Assembly (NCBI GenBank): GCA_965248765.1
Contig: CBDFKF010000002.1
Location: forward strand, 496,001-560,000
Length of the DNA: 64,000 bases
Source of the DNA: CBDFKF01 sp965248765
GTDB lineage: Bacteria; Pseudomonadota; Alphaproteobacteria; VGEJ01
Direction: 5' to 3'
Part shown: piece by piece, positions 41,153 through 50,191 of the stretch
How positions within the stretch are numbered: the first letter of the stretch is position 1
Layout: the number at the start of each line of letters is the position of its first letter
Made by a program: the position numbers and the translations under genes
Notes under the pieces: generated by a model
What the model was told of the DNA's origin: nothing
Database searches by the model: none
The model's input: the letters and a program-made list of their open reading frames with translations, nothing else

Positions 41153-44100
41153 ATGGTCGCGACGGTCGTGGAGCTTCGTTCGTCCGCCGTGGCGGTGTCC
41201 TATTACGAGCGCGACGGCTACTACGCCAGGAACGACCCTGAACACCGCCAGGCGAGCTTCTGGCACGGGGATGCGGCGCAGGCGCTGGGGCTCAGGGCCC
41301 ATGTGCGTCCATCGCGCTTCGCATCGGTGCTGTCGGGATACGTGCCCGGGACGGATCTCCGTCTCGGTCGGATGCGCGAGGGGCAGCACGACCACCGGCC
41401 CGGCTGGGACATCACTTTCTCGGCACCGAAGTCGATGTCGCTGGAGGCGCTGGTGATGGGCGACCGCCGCGTGATCCGGGCTCACGACGAGGCGGTGCGC
41501 GCGACGCTCGACTGGGTGGAGGCGGAGCTTCTGGAGACCCGGGGCTGGGACCCGGCGACCCGCCGCCGTCCCCGGGTGAAGGCGAATGGCATGGTGGTGG
41601 CGGGGTTCCGACATCTCGCGAGCCGCAACCAGGACCCGCAGCTGCACACCCATTGTGTGCTGGCCAACATGACGCGCACTGCCTCAGGGGAATGGCGGAG
41701 CGTGGAGCCGACGAAGATCCGTCGCAGCGAGAAGCTGATCGGCGCGTATTGCCGGAACGAGCTCGCGCGGCGTCTTCAGGCGCTCGGCATGGCTGTCTCG
41801 CCGACCCTTGTGGGAAGGATCCCGGGGTTCGAGCTTGCGGGCTACGAGCGCTCCTTCCTGGACGCGTTCTCGGGCAGACGCCGCGAGATCCTCGCGCATC
41901 TGGAGCGTCTGGAGCTGCCCTACACGGCGGCGCATGCGCAGATGGCGGCGCTGCACACGCGCCGGCGCAAGGAGGACAGGACTCTCGCGAACCTCGTGCC
42001 AGAATGGCGCGCGCGGGCGCGGGCGCTCGGGCTGGTCCGGGAGAGAATGGCTCTCACGCCGCCCCGGCCCCTCGACCCGCTGACTGGCGAGCGGGTGAGA
42101 TCGCCGCGCGTGCCCGCGCCGGACATGCCGGCCAACGAGGTCCGCAGTCTCAAGCGCGCACCGGCGCTGCCCAGGCTGCCCCGCGATGGCGTTGCCGAAT
42201 GGGCGGGAACGCCCCCCACGCGCCCTCGCTCTCGGGCGCCGGCGGAGTTGTCGCCGGAGCCGGAGCTGGGCGTTCTGGAGGCGGTGGCGCGGGCGGTGGC
42301 GCATGTTGCGGAGAGGCGTACCGCGATCCCGGAGGCCGAGATCCGGGCGGTGGCGCTGGGCCATGCACCGGGGCGCTACACGCTGGCCGAGGTCGACGCG
42401 GCGATCGCACGGCTTGTGCGCGGCGGCGAGCTCATCGAGGCGGAACGCCGGAGGATGGACCGGGCCTTCGTCACCGACCGGGCGGTGCGCGCGGAGCGCC
42501 GCGTGCTGGGGTTGATGCGAGCGGGGTGCGGCAAGAGATCGGCGCTGGCCGGCGCAGATGCCGTCGAGGCGCGGCTCGGGGCGTCGCGCCTCACCCGGGG
42601 CCAGAGGGAGGCGGTCCGCACGGTGCTGCGGTCGGACGACCTCGTGATCGGCGTGCAGGGCCATGCCGGCAGCGGCAAGACGACCATGCTGCGCGAAGTG
42701 AAGGAACTTCTCGGGGAGCTGAGGATACAGGGCCTGGCGCCGTCGGCCGTCGCCGCTCGGGTTCTCGCTAGGGAGGCCGGCATCCCCTCGCGGACGCTGC
42801 AATACTTCTTGACCCGCTTCGGCGACCTCTCCGACCCGGAGCGGGTGGCGCAGGGCCGGGCGGACTTCGCGGGCGCGGTTCTGGCGGTGGACGAGGCCTC
42901 GATGATCGACACCGTTCGCATGGAGGCGCTGCTGCGCATCGCGCGCGACCTGGGTGTGGCGCGCGTAGCGCTGGTGGGCGACACCGCGCAGTTGGAGGCG
43001 GTGGATGCGGGCCAGCCCTTCCGGCTGCTGCAAAAGGCGGGCATGGCGACAGCGACGATGGACGAGGTGCTGCGCCAGCGCGACCCGGAGCTGCTCGCGG
43101 CGGTGGGTCTTGCGCGGGAAGGCGCGCCGGGCGCGGCAATCGCGGAGCTGGGCGAGCGGGTGCGCGAGGCGCCTCGGGAGGAGCTCGGCATTGAGACGGG
43201 GCGGCGTTGGCTCGCGCTGGCGCCGGAGCATCGGGCGGACACCCTGATCCTCGCCCCCACGCACGCGATCTGCCGGCAGGCGAACGAGGCCGTGCGCGAG
43301 GGGCTCGCGGAGGAAGGCGTGCTGAGCGGCCGCGCACTCGCCGTCGACCGCCTGGTCAACCGGCGGCTCACCCGGGCGCAGGCCTCCGATATCTGGAGCT
43401 ACGAGCCCGGCGATACCCTGGTGTTCCACCGCGACGTCTACGGCTGCCGCGTGAACGACGTCTGCACCGTAATGGGCCACGAGGACGGCAGGGTCGCGCT
43501 GGCCCACCCGGACGGCGAACGCCGGTTCCGGCCCTCGGGCAATGCGGCGAGCTATCTGGGCCTCTACGACACCGAGCCGATCGAGTTGCGCGCCGGCGAC
43601 CGGATCCGCTGGACGCGCAACCGCAAGGCGCCCACCCCGCGCTTCGGCCATCCCCCGACGCCGGACCTGGTCAATGGCGGAGGGGCGGAGATCCTGGAGA
43701 TCGGATACAGGCGGGTACGGTTCCGCGACGGGGACCGGGAGTTCGGGCTCGCGCTCACCGACCCGCAACTCCGCCATCTGGATCATGCCTATTGTTCGAC
43801 CGTGCATGCTGCGCAGGGCCGGATGGCGCGGGCAGCGATCGCCGTGCTGGACGCCGGGAGCAAGGCCGACCGCGAGCTGTTCCATGTGGAGCTCAGCCGG
43901 GTCTCGGAGGCGTTCCTGCTGCTGACCGACGACCGGGAGGCGCTGGTCGCGCTCCTGGAGGCGCACGACGGGAGCGAGGACGGGGCGTTGGAGGCTCTGG
44001 GCATGGACCCTGCCGAGCCTCCTCCCGTCGTGGACCCCGAAGCATTCGCGGCGCTGGCCGAGGACTGGCGGGCACTTCTGCAGGAGGGCGAGAAGACGAA

Positions 44101-46153
44101 CACCGTTCCGTTCTTCCTCCCGGGTTACCGGGAAGTCATGGCGCGGGCGGCGGTGCTCACGCAGATCGAGGACCTCGCGCAGGACATGCGCCGCTTCACC
44201 GACACCATGCTGGCGGAACATGAGGGGCATCTGGCCCGCGACCGCGAGGTGCGCGGCCTCGTCGAGCGCATCCGGGACCATTGGCGGCGCTGGCCGGAGC
44301 TCGGCTGGGCGGCCTCCTCGCAAGGACGGCCGGTGGAGAAGCTTCCCGAATACGATGCCTGGCGCGAGGAAGGGGTGGCGCTTCTGGAGGCGGGCCAGGC
44401 CCGGCTCGGGGCGGACGGCGCGGCGGCGCGCCATCTCCATGCCATGCCGGGAGGGCGCGCCGGTCTAGAGGGCGCTGTCGAGACGCTCGAACGCACGCGG
44501 CTCCTCGACGATGCCGGACGGTTCGAGCGAGCGTGGCACAAGCTTCGCGAACGGGCCGCGGAGAACGGCGTCCCGGAGCTGTATGCGCCGGGCCACCGGG
44601 GGGTGGCGGAGCTGGGCGGAAGGCTTGCGGCCGCCGAGGGTCTCGATGCGCGCGCGCGGCGCGCGGCGGCGGAATGGCGGGAGGTCGATGCGGCGCAAGC
44701 GGCGCTGGCGGAAGAGGTGCGCACCCTGCCCGGCCGCGTGGCGGCGTGGCGGGAGCGCCGGGCGGCGGATCTGCCGCAAGACAAGCCTGACGGGCTCGAT
44801 CCGGACCATCCCGCACGCCGCGCCTGGCGCGAGGAAGGCGGCAAACTGGAGGCCGGGGCCGAGGACATGCTGCGCCGGGAAGACGCCCACGCGCCGTATC
44901 TGGATGCCGTGCCAGGCGCGAGGGAGGGCGTCCGGCAGGCGGCGGCGGAGGTCCGGGACGCGCTGCGGCACGACCGCTGCCTGGCATTCGGGTGGCTGAC
45001 GGCGGAGGTAGTCCGGCAAGCGCGTGAGACCCGGACCGAAGCGTTCCATGTGCCGCGCTATGGCGAGACGATCGCGCGGGCGGAGGCGCTCTCCGGGCGG
45101 GCGGAGCTGCCGCCGCGCACGCAGGAGCTTGTCGCTTCGTGGCTCGAATATCATGCCAGGTGCGAACCGATCTGCCAGCAGATCCGGGACTGGCCCGCGC
45201 GGGTGGACGCGCTGACGGCAGACCACCCCGAACCTCCCGCGAGGCTCGACTCCCTGAGGCACTGGCGGCAGCGGGCGGAGTCCCTGCTTGCCGAGGCCCG
45301 CGCGATGCTGGTGAAGGACGGCCCTCATGCGCGCCATCTGGACGCCATGCCGGGCGAACGCGAGGCGCTGGCGGAGGGAACAAGCCGGCTCGACTGGGCG
45401 CTGCTTGCGGTCGAGGCGAGGGAGATGGAGCTGCTGTCTGCGGTCGTGCAACGGTCGGCGGAGGAGACGGGCGGGATCGCCTTCGACGCGAGCGGCTATG
45501 CCGGGCTGATGGACCGGGCGCGCTCGCTCGATGCCAGGACCCATCTGCCGGAGGGTCCGCGCAACACGATCCACGACCTTCTTGCCAGGGACGCACGCTG
45601 GGCGCGGGACCGGGACCGGGTCGGCGCATTCCTCGAGCGGGCCGCGGAGGTCGAGAGTGCGCGGAATGTTCTGACGGAGACGGACGGCATGGTGTCGACG
45701 CCGGCGGAGCACCTGCGGGCCTGGCCCGACTGGCGGCGCAAGGGGGGGCAGGTTCTCGACGAAGCGGCGGCGCTCAGAAAGGACATTCCGAAACACGAGC
45801 TCGCCGCCCATCTGGGCGCCGCCGGCTTCGGGCCGGACGCGGTCAGTGAGAGGGAAGAGAAGATCCGGAACAGGATCGCCCAACACGATGAAAGGTACGC
45901 CGCCAAACGAGTGCGCCAGGGACGGGATTGTCGATGTAGGCGCAGACCACCCGGCGTCGATGCACGCCGCCGGGTCTTACTACCGGCTGTCACTCCGGGC
46001 CGGACGGTGCTTCCGTCGGTTCTCGCGGGGCAGCGGCGCTATGCGCACATCACGGCGCTTCGCGGTGCCGGCGTCAATCCGTCGATCTTGGGCGTGACCA
46101 CCGCAGCGAAGTTCTCCCGCCGGAAGCGCGCGATCGTGTCGTGGTCGGGGTGA
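41153..46153 (+). CDS. MobF relaxase-helicase (TrwC/TraI family), 3' end altered
   Basis: 1666 residues in the open frame. The relaxase domain (about 1-300) has paired tyrosines in SYYERDGYYARND (17/18 and 23/24), PGWDITFSAPKSMSL, and the HUH histidines in RHLASRNQDPQLHTHCVLANM. The SF1 helicase follows: GVQGHAGSGKTTMLREV (about 501), LAVDEASMIDTVRM (about 578), VALVGDTAQLEAVDAG, and CSTVHAAQGRMARAAI (about 880). From about 970 to 1580 are four diverged repeats of about 150 residues. Beyond about 1583 (45900) the sequence reads into unrelated and IS1182-antisense DNA, so the native C-terminus is probably lost. It nicks oriT and unwinds the transferred strand. Confidence 0.88.
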   Translation: MVATVVELRSSAVAVSYYERDGYYARNDPEHRQASFWHGDAAQALGLRAHVRPSRFASVLSGYVPGTDLRLGRMREGQHDHRPGWDITFSAPKSMSLEALVMGDRRVIRAHDEAVRATLDWVEAELLETRGWDPATRRRPRVKANGMVVAGFRHLASRNQDPQLHTHCVLANMTRTASGEWRSVEPTKIRRSEKLIGAYCRNELARRLQALGMAVSPTLVGRIPGFELAGYERSFLDAFSGRRREILAHLERLELPYTAAHAQMAALHTRRRKEDRTLANLVPEWRARARALGLVRERMALTPPRPLDPLTGERVRSPRVPAPDMPANEVRSLKRAPALPRLPRDGVAEWAGTPPTRPRSRAPAELSPEPELGVLEAVARAVAHVAERRTAIPEAEIRAVALGHAPGRYTLAEVDAAIARLVRGGELIEAERRRMDRAFVTDRAVRAERRVLGLMRAGCGKRSALAGADAVEARLGASRLTRGQREAVRTVLRSDDLVIGVQGHAGSGKTTMLREVKELLGELRIQGLAPSAVAARVLAREAGIPSRTLQYFLTRFGDLSDPERVAQGRADFAGAVLAVDEASMIDTVRMEALLRIARDLGVARVALVGDTAQLEAVDAGQPFRLLQKAGMATATMDEVLRQRDPELLAAVGLAREGAPGAAIAELGERVREAPREELGIETGRRWLALAPEHRADTLILAPTHAICRQANEAVREGLAEEGVLSGRALAVDRLVNRRLTRAQASDIWSYEPGDTLVFHRDVYGCRVNDVCTVMGHEDGRVALAHPDGERRFRPSGNAASYLGLYDTEPIELRAGDRIRWTRNRKAPTPRFGHPPTPDLVNGGGAEILEIGYRRVRFRDGDREFGLALTDPQLRHLDHAYCSTVHAAQGRMARAAIAVLDAGSKADRELFHVELSRVSEAFLLLTDDREALVALLEAHDGSEDGALEALGMDPAEPPPVVDPEAFAALAEDWRALLQEGEKTNTVPFFLPGYREVMARAAVLTQIEDLAQDMRRFTDTMLAEHEGHLARDREVRGLVERIRDHWRRWPELGWAASSQGRPVEKLPEYDAWREEGVALLEAGQARLGADGAAARHLHAMPGGRAGLEGAVETLERTRLLDDAGRFERAWHKLRERAAENGVPELYAPGHRGVAELGGRLAAAEGLDARARRAAAEWREVDAAQAALAEEVRTLPGRVAAWRERRAADLPQDKPDGLDPDHPARRAWREEGGKLEAGAEDMLRREDAHAPYLDAVPGAREGVRQAAAEVRDALRHDRCLAFGWLTAEVVRQARETRTEAFHVPRYGETIARAEALSGRAELPPRTQELVASWLEYHARCEPICQQIRDWPARVDALTADHPEPPARLDSLRHWRQRAESLLAEARAMLVKDGPHARHLDAMPGEREALAEGTSRLDWALLAVEAREMELLSAVVQRSAEETGGIAFDASGYAGLMDRARSLDARTHLPEGPRNTIHDLLARDARWARDRDRVGAFLERAAEVESARNVLTETDGMVSTPAEHLRAWPDWRRKGGQVLDEAAALRKDIPKHELAAHLGAAGFGPDAVSEREEKIRNRIAQHDERYAAKRVRQGRDCRCRRRPPGVDARRRVLLPAVTPGRTVLPSVLAGQRRYAHITALRGAGVNPSILGVTTAAKFSRRKRAIVSWSG

Positions 46154-46440
46154 CGGTTCGCCGCAACGAAGCGAACCCCGATATCGCGGTGCGTCGCTCG
46201 CTCGATCCGACGGCTGGAGAAGATACCGTTGGCGTAGCAGTAGATCATCAGCGCCAGCATCATCCGTGAGTGATACTGCGCCGAGCCCGTGCCACGATGG
46301 TTCACCTTGAAGGCGCCCAGATCGACACGCTCCACTGCCTCGATCACGAAGTGCCCCAAATCATCCGCAGGGAGCCAGTCCCGCAGATCGGGAGGAAGCA
46401 GAAACGCCTGGTCCCGATCACACTCGACGAAGTTGCTCAT
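46039..46440 (-). pseudogene. IS1182-family transposase, N-terminal fragment
   Basis: MSNFVECDRDQAFLLPPDLRDWLPADDLGHFVIEAVERVDLGAFKV...YHSRMMLALMIYCYANGIFSSRRIERATHRDIGVRFVAANRHPDHDTIARFRREN is the standard N-terminal region of this family. After about 46060 the catalytic part is missing. It is antisense to the tail of the relaxase frame. Confidence 0.85.
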
Positions 46441-46537
46441 CGCGCGATTCTAAGCGAAATCCAGCCCAAAGTCCGACAAACTGCTAGCTGCCATGGTCGA
46501 TGAGCGAGGAGCGCAGGCGCGCCTTCATGGCGGCAGG

Positions 46538-46918
46538 ATGACCGGCCAGGTCGAGTGCCGCTATTACGGGCGCGCCTTCACCGCCGGGGAAATGGCGCTG
46601 CTGCGCGCGCTGATCGCTGTCGATCCGCAGCCGACCCGCGCCGGACTGTCGCGAGAGTTCTGCCGGCTCATCGGCTGGTTCAAGCCCAACGGCGGGCTCA
46701 AGGACATGATGGCCAGGGTCACCATGCTGGCCATGCACCGCGACGGCCTCATCGTCCTGCCACCGCCCAAGGGGCGGCAGCATCGGCCAAAGCCCGTCGT
46801 CTTCGGGCCGGACACCGAGCCGCCGCTGCTTCCGGCCCCGACAACCCTGGACGAGGTCCGCCCGCTCGATCTGCGGACCGTCGTGCGCGAGAACTGCTGG
46901 GCCATGAGCGGCACTGAC
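46538..46918 (+). pseudogene. DUF4338 (DruA-like) protein, N-terminal fragment
   Basis: MTGQVECRYYGRAFTAGEMALLRALIAVDPQPTRAGLSREFCRLIGWFKPNGGLKDMMARVTMLAMHRDGLIVLPPP matches the N-terminal pattern of DUF4338 proteins. The family includes DruA of Druantia defence but is also common as a stand-alone gene near transposons. After about residue 127 (CWAMSGT) the family pattern is lost. The tie to defence is inferred from the family name only. Confidence 0.55.
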
Positions 46919-47205
46919 CCGGTCTCAACCTGCTCCAGGATTTTGCGAGCACCCTTGCCGTCGAACAGGGTGGAATGGCCGGGGATCGGTAACGACGGGG
47001 CGGTGGAATCCGGTTGGCCGGGGTTCGTGGCCGACCGCAATTCGTGCTATTCGGCTGTATGACCCGGGCGATGCGCCTACCGGGAATTGCAGGGCGGTCC
47101 CGCGGTATCGAGTTCGAATCGCACCTAAGATCAAAGCTGGACAAGCAGCAGAGGCCGGTGGAGCACAGCCGTGCAAGCCGACAATCCCCCAAAGAGGCGG
47201 GATAA
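46919..47205. other. Unassigned sequence before the HAD gene
   Basis: 287 bases. Minus-strand frame IPGHSTLFDGKGARKILEQVETGSVPLMAQQF looks protein-like but is short and unplaced. I see no other feature. Confidence 0.3.
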
Positions 47206-48075
47206 ATGCCCAAAGCCGCGAGAGCCAATATTGCAATCTGCTACGACTTCGACGGAACTTTGATTCGTGGAAATATGCAAGAGAACAGTTTCCTTCCTGA
47301 TATCGGAATTCGCGCTAAGGAATTCTGGAGTCTCGTGAAGAAGAAAGCCCACGAGCACGACATGGATGAAGTGCTCGCGTACATGCACTTGATGATCGAG
47401 AAAGCGCGGGAAGCCAAAGTGGCCATCACGCGCAAGGCGCTGACGGAACACGGCCGCGACCTTGACATGTTTCCCGGCGTCGAAGAGTGGTTCTCGTCCA
47501 TTAACGATTACTGCAAGAAAAAAGACGTCAAGATTGAGCACTTCGCTATTTCGTCTGGGCTGAGAGAAATGATCAAGGGGTCGCCTATTGCAAAGGAGTT
47601 CAGGCACATCTTTGCTTCAGGTTTTAGTTACGACGCGAATGACGTTCCTGCGTTTGCAGCACAATCAGTGAACTACACCGCGAAAATACAATACCTGTTT
47701 CGGATAAACAAAGGGATACTGAACAGTTGGGATAACAAGGAGATCAATCGCTTTACTCCCGACGAAAAGAGACCACGTCCGTTTTCTAGGATGATATACA
47801 TCGGAGACGGTGAGACGGACGTTCCTGCAATGAAAATGACCAACTACCAAGGAGGGTACTCGATCGTAGTCTATCCCCCGAAGGAGGGGCAGCGGAGGAA
47901 ACCAGCGGAAATGCAAAAGAAAAAGACTGCAAAAAAGCTGGTGACAAACAATCGCGCACAATTCGTGGCAGAGGCGAGTTTCCAAGTGGGTGGGCCAGTG
48001 TACGAGATTGTGACGATGCTAATTGGACGAATTGTCGACGAACACAGGCTGAAGATGAATCTCAAGGCGCGCTAG
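47206..48075 (+). CDS. HAD-superfamily phosphatase
   Basis: 289 residues. Motif I is ICYDFDGTLIRGNM (nucleophile and acid Asp), motif II is the Ser in HFAISSGLREMIKG, and motif III/IV is a Lys region then RMIYIGDGETDVPAMKM. A helical cap lies between motifs I and II. The C-terminus is lysine-rich (AEMQKKKTAKKLV). It probably removes phosphate from a small molecule. The coding sequence is clearly richer in A/T and lysine than its neighbours, indicating separate, recent acquisition. It sits among restriction and IS remnants; a defence role is possible but not shown. Confidence 0.8.
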   Translation: MPKAARANIAICYDFDGTLIRGNMQENSFLPDIGIRAKEFWSLVKKKAHEHDMDEVLAYMHLMIEKAREAKVAITRKALTEHGRDLDMFPGVEEWFSSINDYCKKKDVKIEHFAISSGLREMIKGSPIAKEFRHIFASGFSYDANDVPAFAAQSVNYTAKIQYLFRINKGILNSWDNKEINRFTPDEKRPRPFSRMIYIGDGETDVPAMKMTNYQGGYSIVVYPPKEGQRRKPAEMQKKKTAKKLVTNNRAQFVAEASFQVGGPVYEIVTMLIGRIVDEHRLKMNLKAR

Positions 48076-48251
48076 GCGAAGACCACGTTCTGCTGCGAAG
48101 CGGTCCTAAGTCTGAGAGAGGAGCTTGATCTGCATCAAAGGGGTGTCGACCCAGCCGGTCCGACGGAGGGAACGCGAAGTCGCCTTCGGCGCGCGACTGC
48201 GGCGGGAAACGTCGTTGACCCGCGTGATGCGGTGCGGATAACTGCCGGGCC

Positions 48252-48500
48252 ATGAGCGACACGGATCCGGACCTCGACCGGCTGTAGGACCTGCTGAACG
48301 CCATTCCCGCCGAGCGGGACGGAATGACCATCGCGGAGCTGGACGGCTATGTCGCCGCCCTGATCGTCTGCCCGGAGATGGTCTTGCCTTCCGAATGGCT
48401 GCCGGGGGTCTGGGGCGGAGAACACGAGTTCGCGGATGTCGCCGAGGCCGAGGCGACGATCGTCGCGGTGATGGGGCATTACAACCGGATCGCCCGGGAA
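48252..48500 (+). pseudogene. UPF0149 (YecA/YgfB)-type protein, N-terminal fragment with in-frame stop
   Basis: MSDTDPDLDRL, then TAG, then DLLNAIPAERDGMTIAELDGYVAALIVCPEMVLPSEWLPGVWGGEHEFADVAEAEATIVAVMGHYNRIA. The block LDGYVAALIVCPE...PSEWLP is typical of the family. An internal amber codon at 48285 and loss of sequence after about 48500 make it non-functional. Confidence 0.65.
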
Positions 48501-48588
48501 ACCCAATGTTCCCGCCGGTTTGCGTGCTTGCGAATACCGGGCTGGATGCGACATTGCATATCCGGCAATAAGGTAATGTACGGTAATC

Positions 48589-49612
48589 TCATGCTGCCGC
48601 CGCCGTTGCTCGCACGGTCTCCAAGACCTGCATCAACTCATCCAGTTCCGCGGTGCTGAACAAACCATCTGGCCCGCGAGGCGTGATGTCGGTGAACGGG
48701 GATTCATAGAGCCGATCAGGGGCGACAATTCCGTGCTCCGTAAGGTGATCGACGACGAGGTTCACGAACTCGATCTGGTTGGCCGTTAGCGACTTCCCTG
48801 CGAGGAATGTCCGCATGGCATCCTTGGCCGCGCTGCGATTCATGCCCACCAGCGAGCGTACGAACAATCCAAGCCCCTGGGACTCCTCAGCTGCGCGCCG
48901 AAGCTCGTCGGGCGCGCCGAGGCCGCTCTCGACGAGCATCCGCGCCAGCTCGGCAAGGTCAGTCACGGTGAGCGGTCTGTTCGTTCTCAGTTTCCCGATC
49001 GCGACGTGGTCCATGTGTTCGCGAAGAAACGCGCGCGCCTTGGCCTTGAACTTCGCGTAGTCCGTGCCGGGGGCGAAGCCGGGCAGGTCAACGTCGATCT
49101 CGCCACCCATGAGGTCCTCGAAATCGGTGTAGACCGGTTTGCGTTGCAGCTTGTCGATGAACCGGACCAGGCTCCGGAGTCGACAACGCATGACTTCCAG
49201 CATCGGGACAGTGACGTCCTGCCACCACTCGTCGGTCTGTACGTCCTGGATGAGCGCCATCTGGTCCTGCACCATCGGGATGGCGGCCTTTTCCTCGAGC
49301 AGTCCGGCGATCTGCTTGACCCGATCGCACAGCCGGGCGAAGCCGGGCTCGTGCCGCAGGAGGCTGAGCTGCAGGCTCAGCGCGAGCAGGTCGAATCGCT
49401 TAGCCTCCTCGTTCTCCGGGTCCAACTCTGATGGCAGCCCGGCCACCTCGTGCGAGAGCTCTGTCAGGGCCTCTGCCGGCAGCAATACCCAGGATTCCGG
49501 CTTCGCGTATTTCTCGACGAACCGGCGCCGTGGGCGCACCGCGAAGTTGTCGAGATTCATCGCCGCGACTTCGCGCTGCAAGAGATCGGCGAGGGACCGG
49601 CGAGCCGGATGC
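48589..49612 (-). pseudogene. hsdR: Type I restriction endonuclease HsdR, C-terminal part only
   Basis: About 340 residues from SLADLLQREVAAMNLDNFAVRPRRRFVEKYAKPESW to the natural-looking end TAELDELMQVLETVRATAAAA. The helical C-terminal domain (LLRHEPGFARLCDRVKQIAGLLEEK, VTVPMLEVMRCRLRSLVRFIDK, EHMDHVAIGKLRTNRPLT, LGLFVRSLVGMNRSAAKDAMRTFL) is that of HsdR. The nuclease and translocase motor are gone; upstream of about 49612 the sequence is IS110. It pairs with the hsdM start at 26376 as possible halves of a lost system. Confidence 0.82.
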
Positions 49613-50170
49613 TCTGGTGGCGTTCTTCGCCGAGCCCAGGATGGATGTGACCCGCATCTGTCTTGAGGCGGGGCCTCTGTCGCAATGGCTCTACGAGGGC
49701 CTGGCCGAGGCCGGCCTTCCGGTGGTCTGCGCCGAGACGCGGTGCGCGTCGATCCGGTCTGCCGCCGTCTGATGACGGTCCCCGGCGTCGGTCCGGTGAC
49801 AGCGCTGACCTTCCGGGCCACCGTCGATGTTCCGGCGCGCTTCGCGCGCTCTCGCTCGGTGGGCGCACACTTCGGCCTGACACCGCGCAAATGGCAGTCA
49901 GGGGAGATCGACCGCATGGGGCGCATCTCCAAGTGCGGCGACGTGATGATGCGAACGGCACTCTACGACGCCGCCCACAGCGTACTCACGCGAACAACGC
50001 GGTGGTCGTGGTTGAAGGCATGGGCCATGCAAGTGGCGAAACGCCGCGGCCAGGAGCGGGCGAAGGTTGCGCTCGCTCGCCGTCTCGGCGTGATCATGCA
50101 CCGCATGTGGATGGATGGCAGCGAGTTCCGCTGGAGCCGCGACGGCGCGGACGCTGTGGCTGCGACCTGA
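49613..50170 (+). pseudogene. IS110-family transposase with internal deletion
   Basis: The upstream part DALVAFFAEPRMDVTRICLEAGPLSQWLYEGLAEAGLPVVCAETR is in one frame. The C-terminal transposase_20 part RVDPVCRRLMTVPGVGPVTALTFRATVD...GLTPRKWQSGEIDRMGRISKCGDVMMRTALYDAAH is in another, directly after. About 150 residues between them are missing. It abuts hsdR at one side and an integrase at the other. Confidence 0.8.
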
Positions 50171-50191
50171 CCCGAATACGAGTGTGTCGAG

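Noticed and set aside
41684..44440. A 918-codon minus-strand frame opposite the relaxase
   Set aside because: It is arginine/proline/alanine-rich antisense sequence caused by codon bias; the plus strand has all relaxase and helicase motifs.
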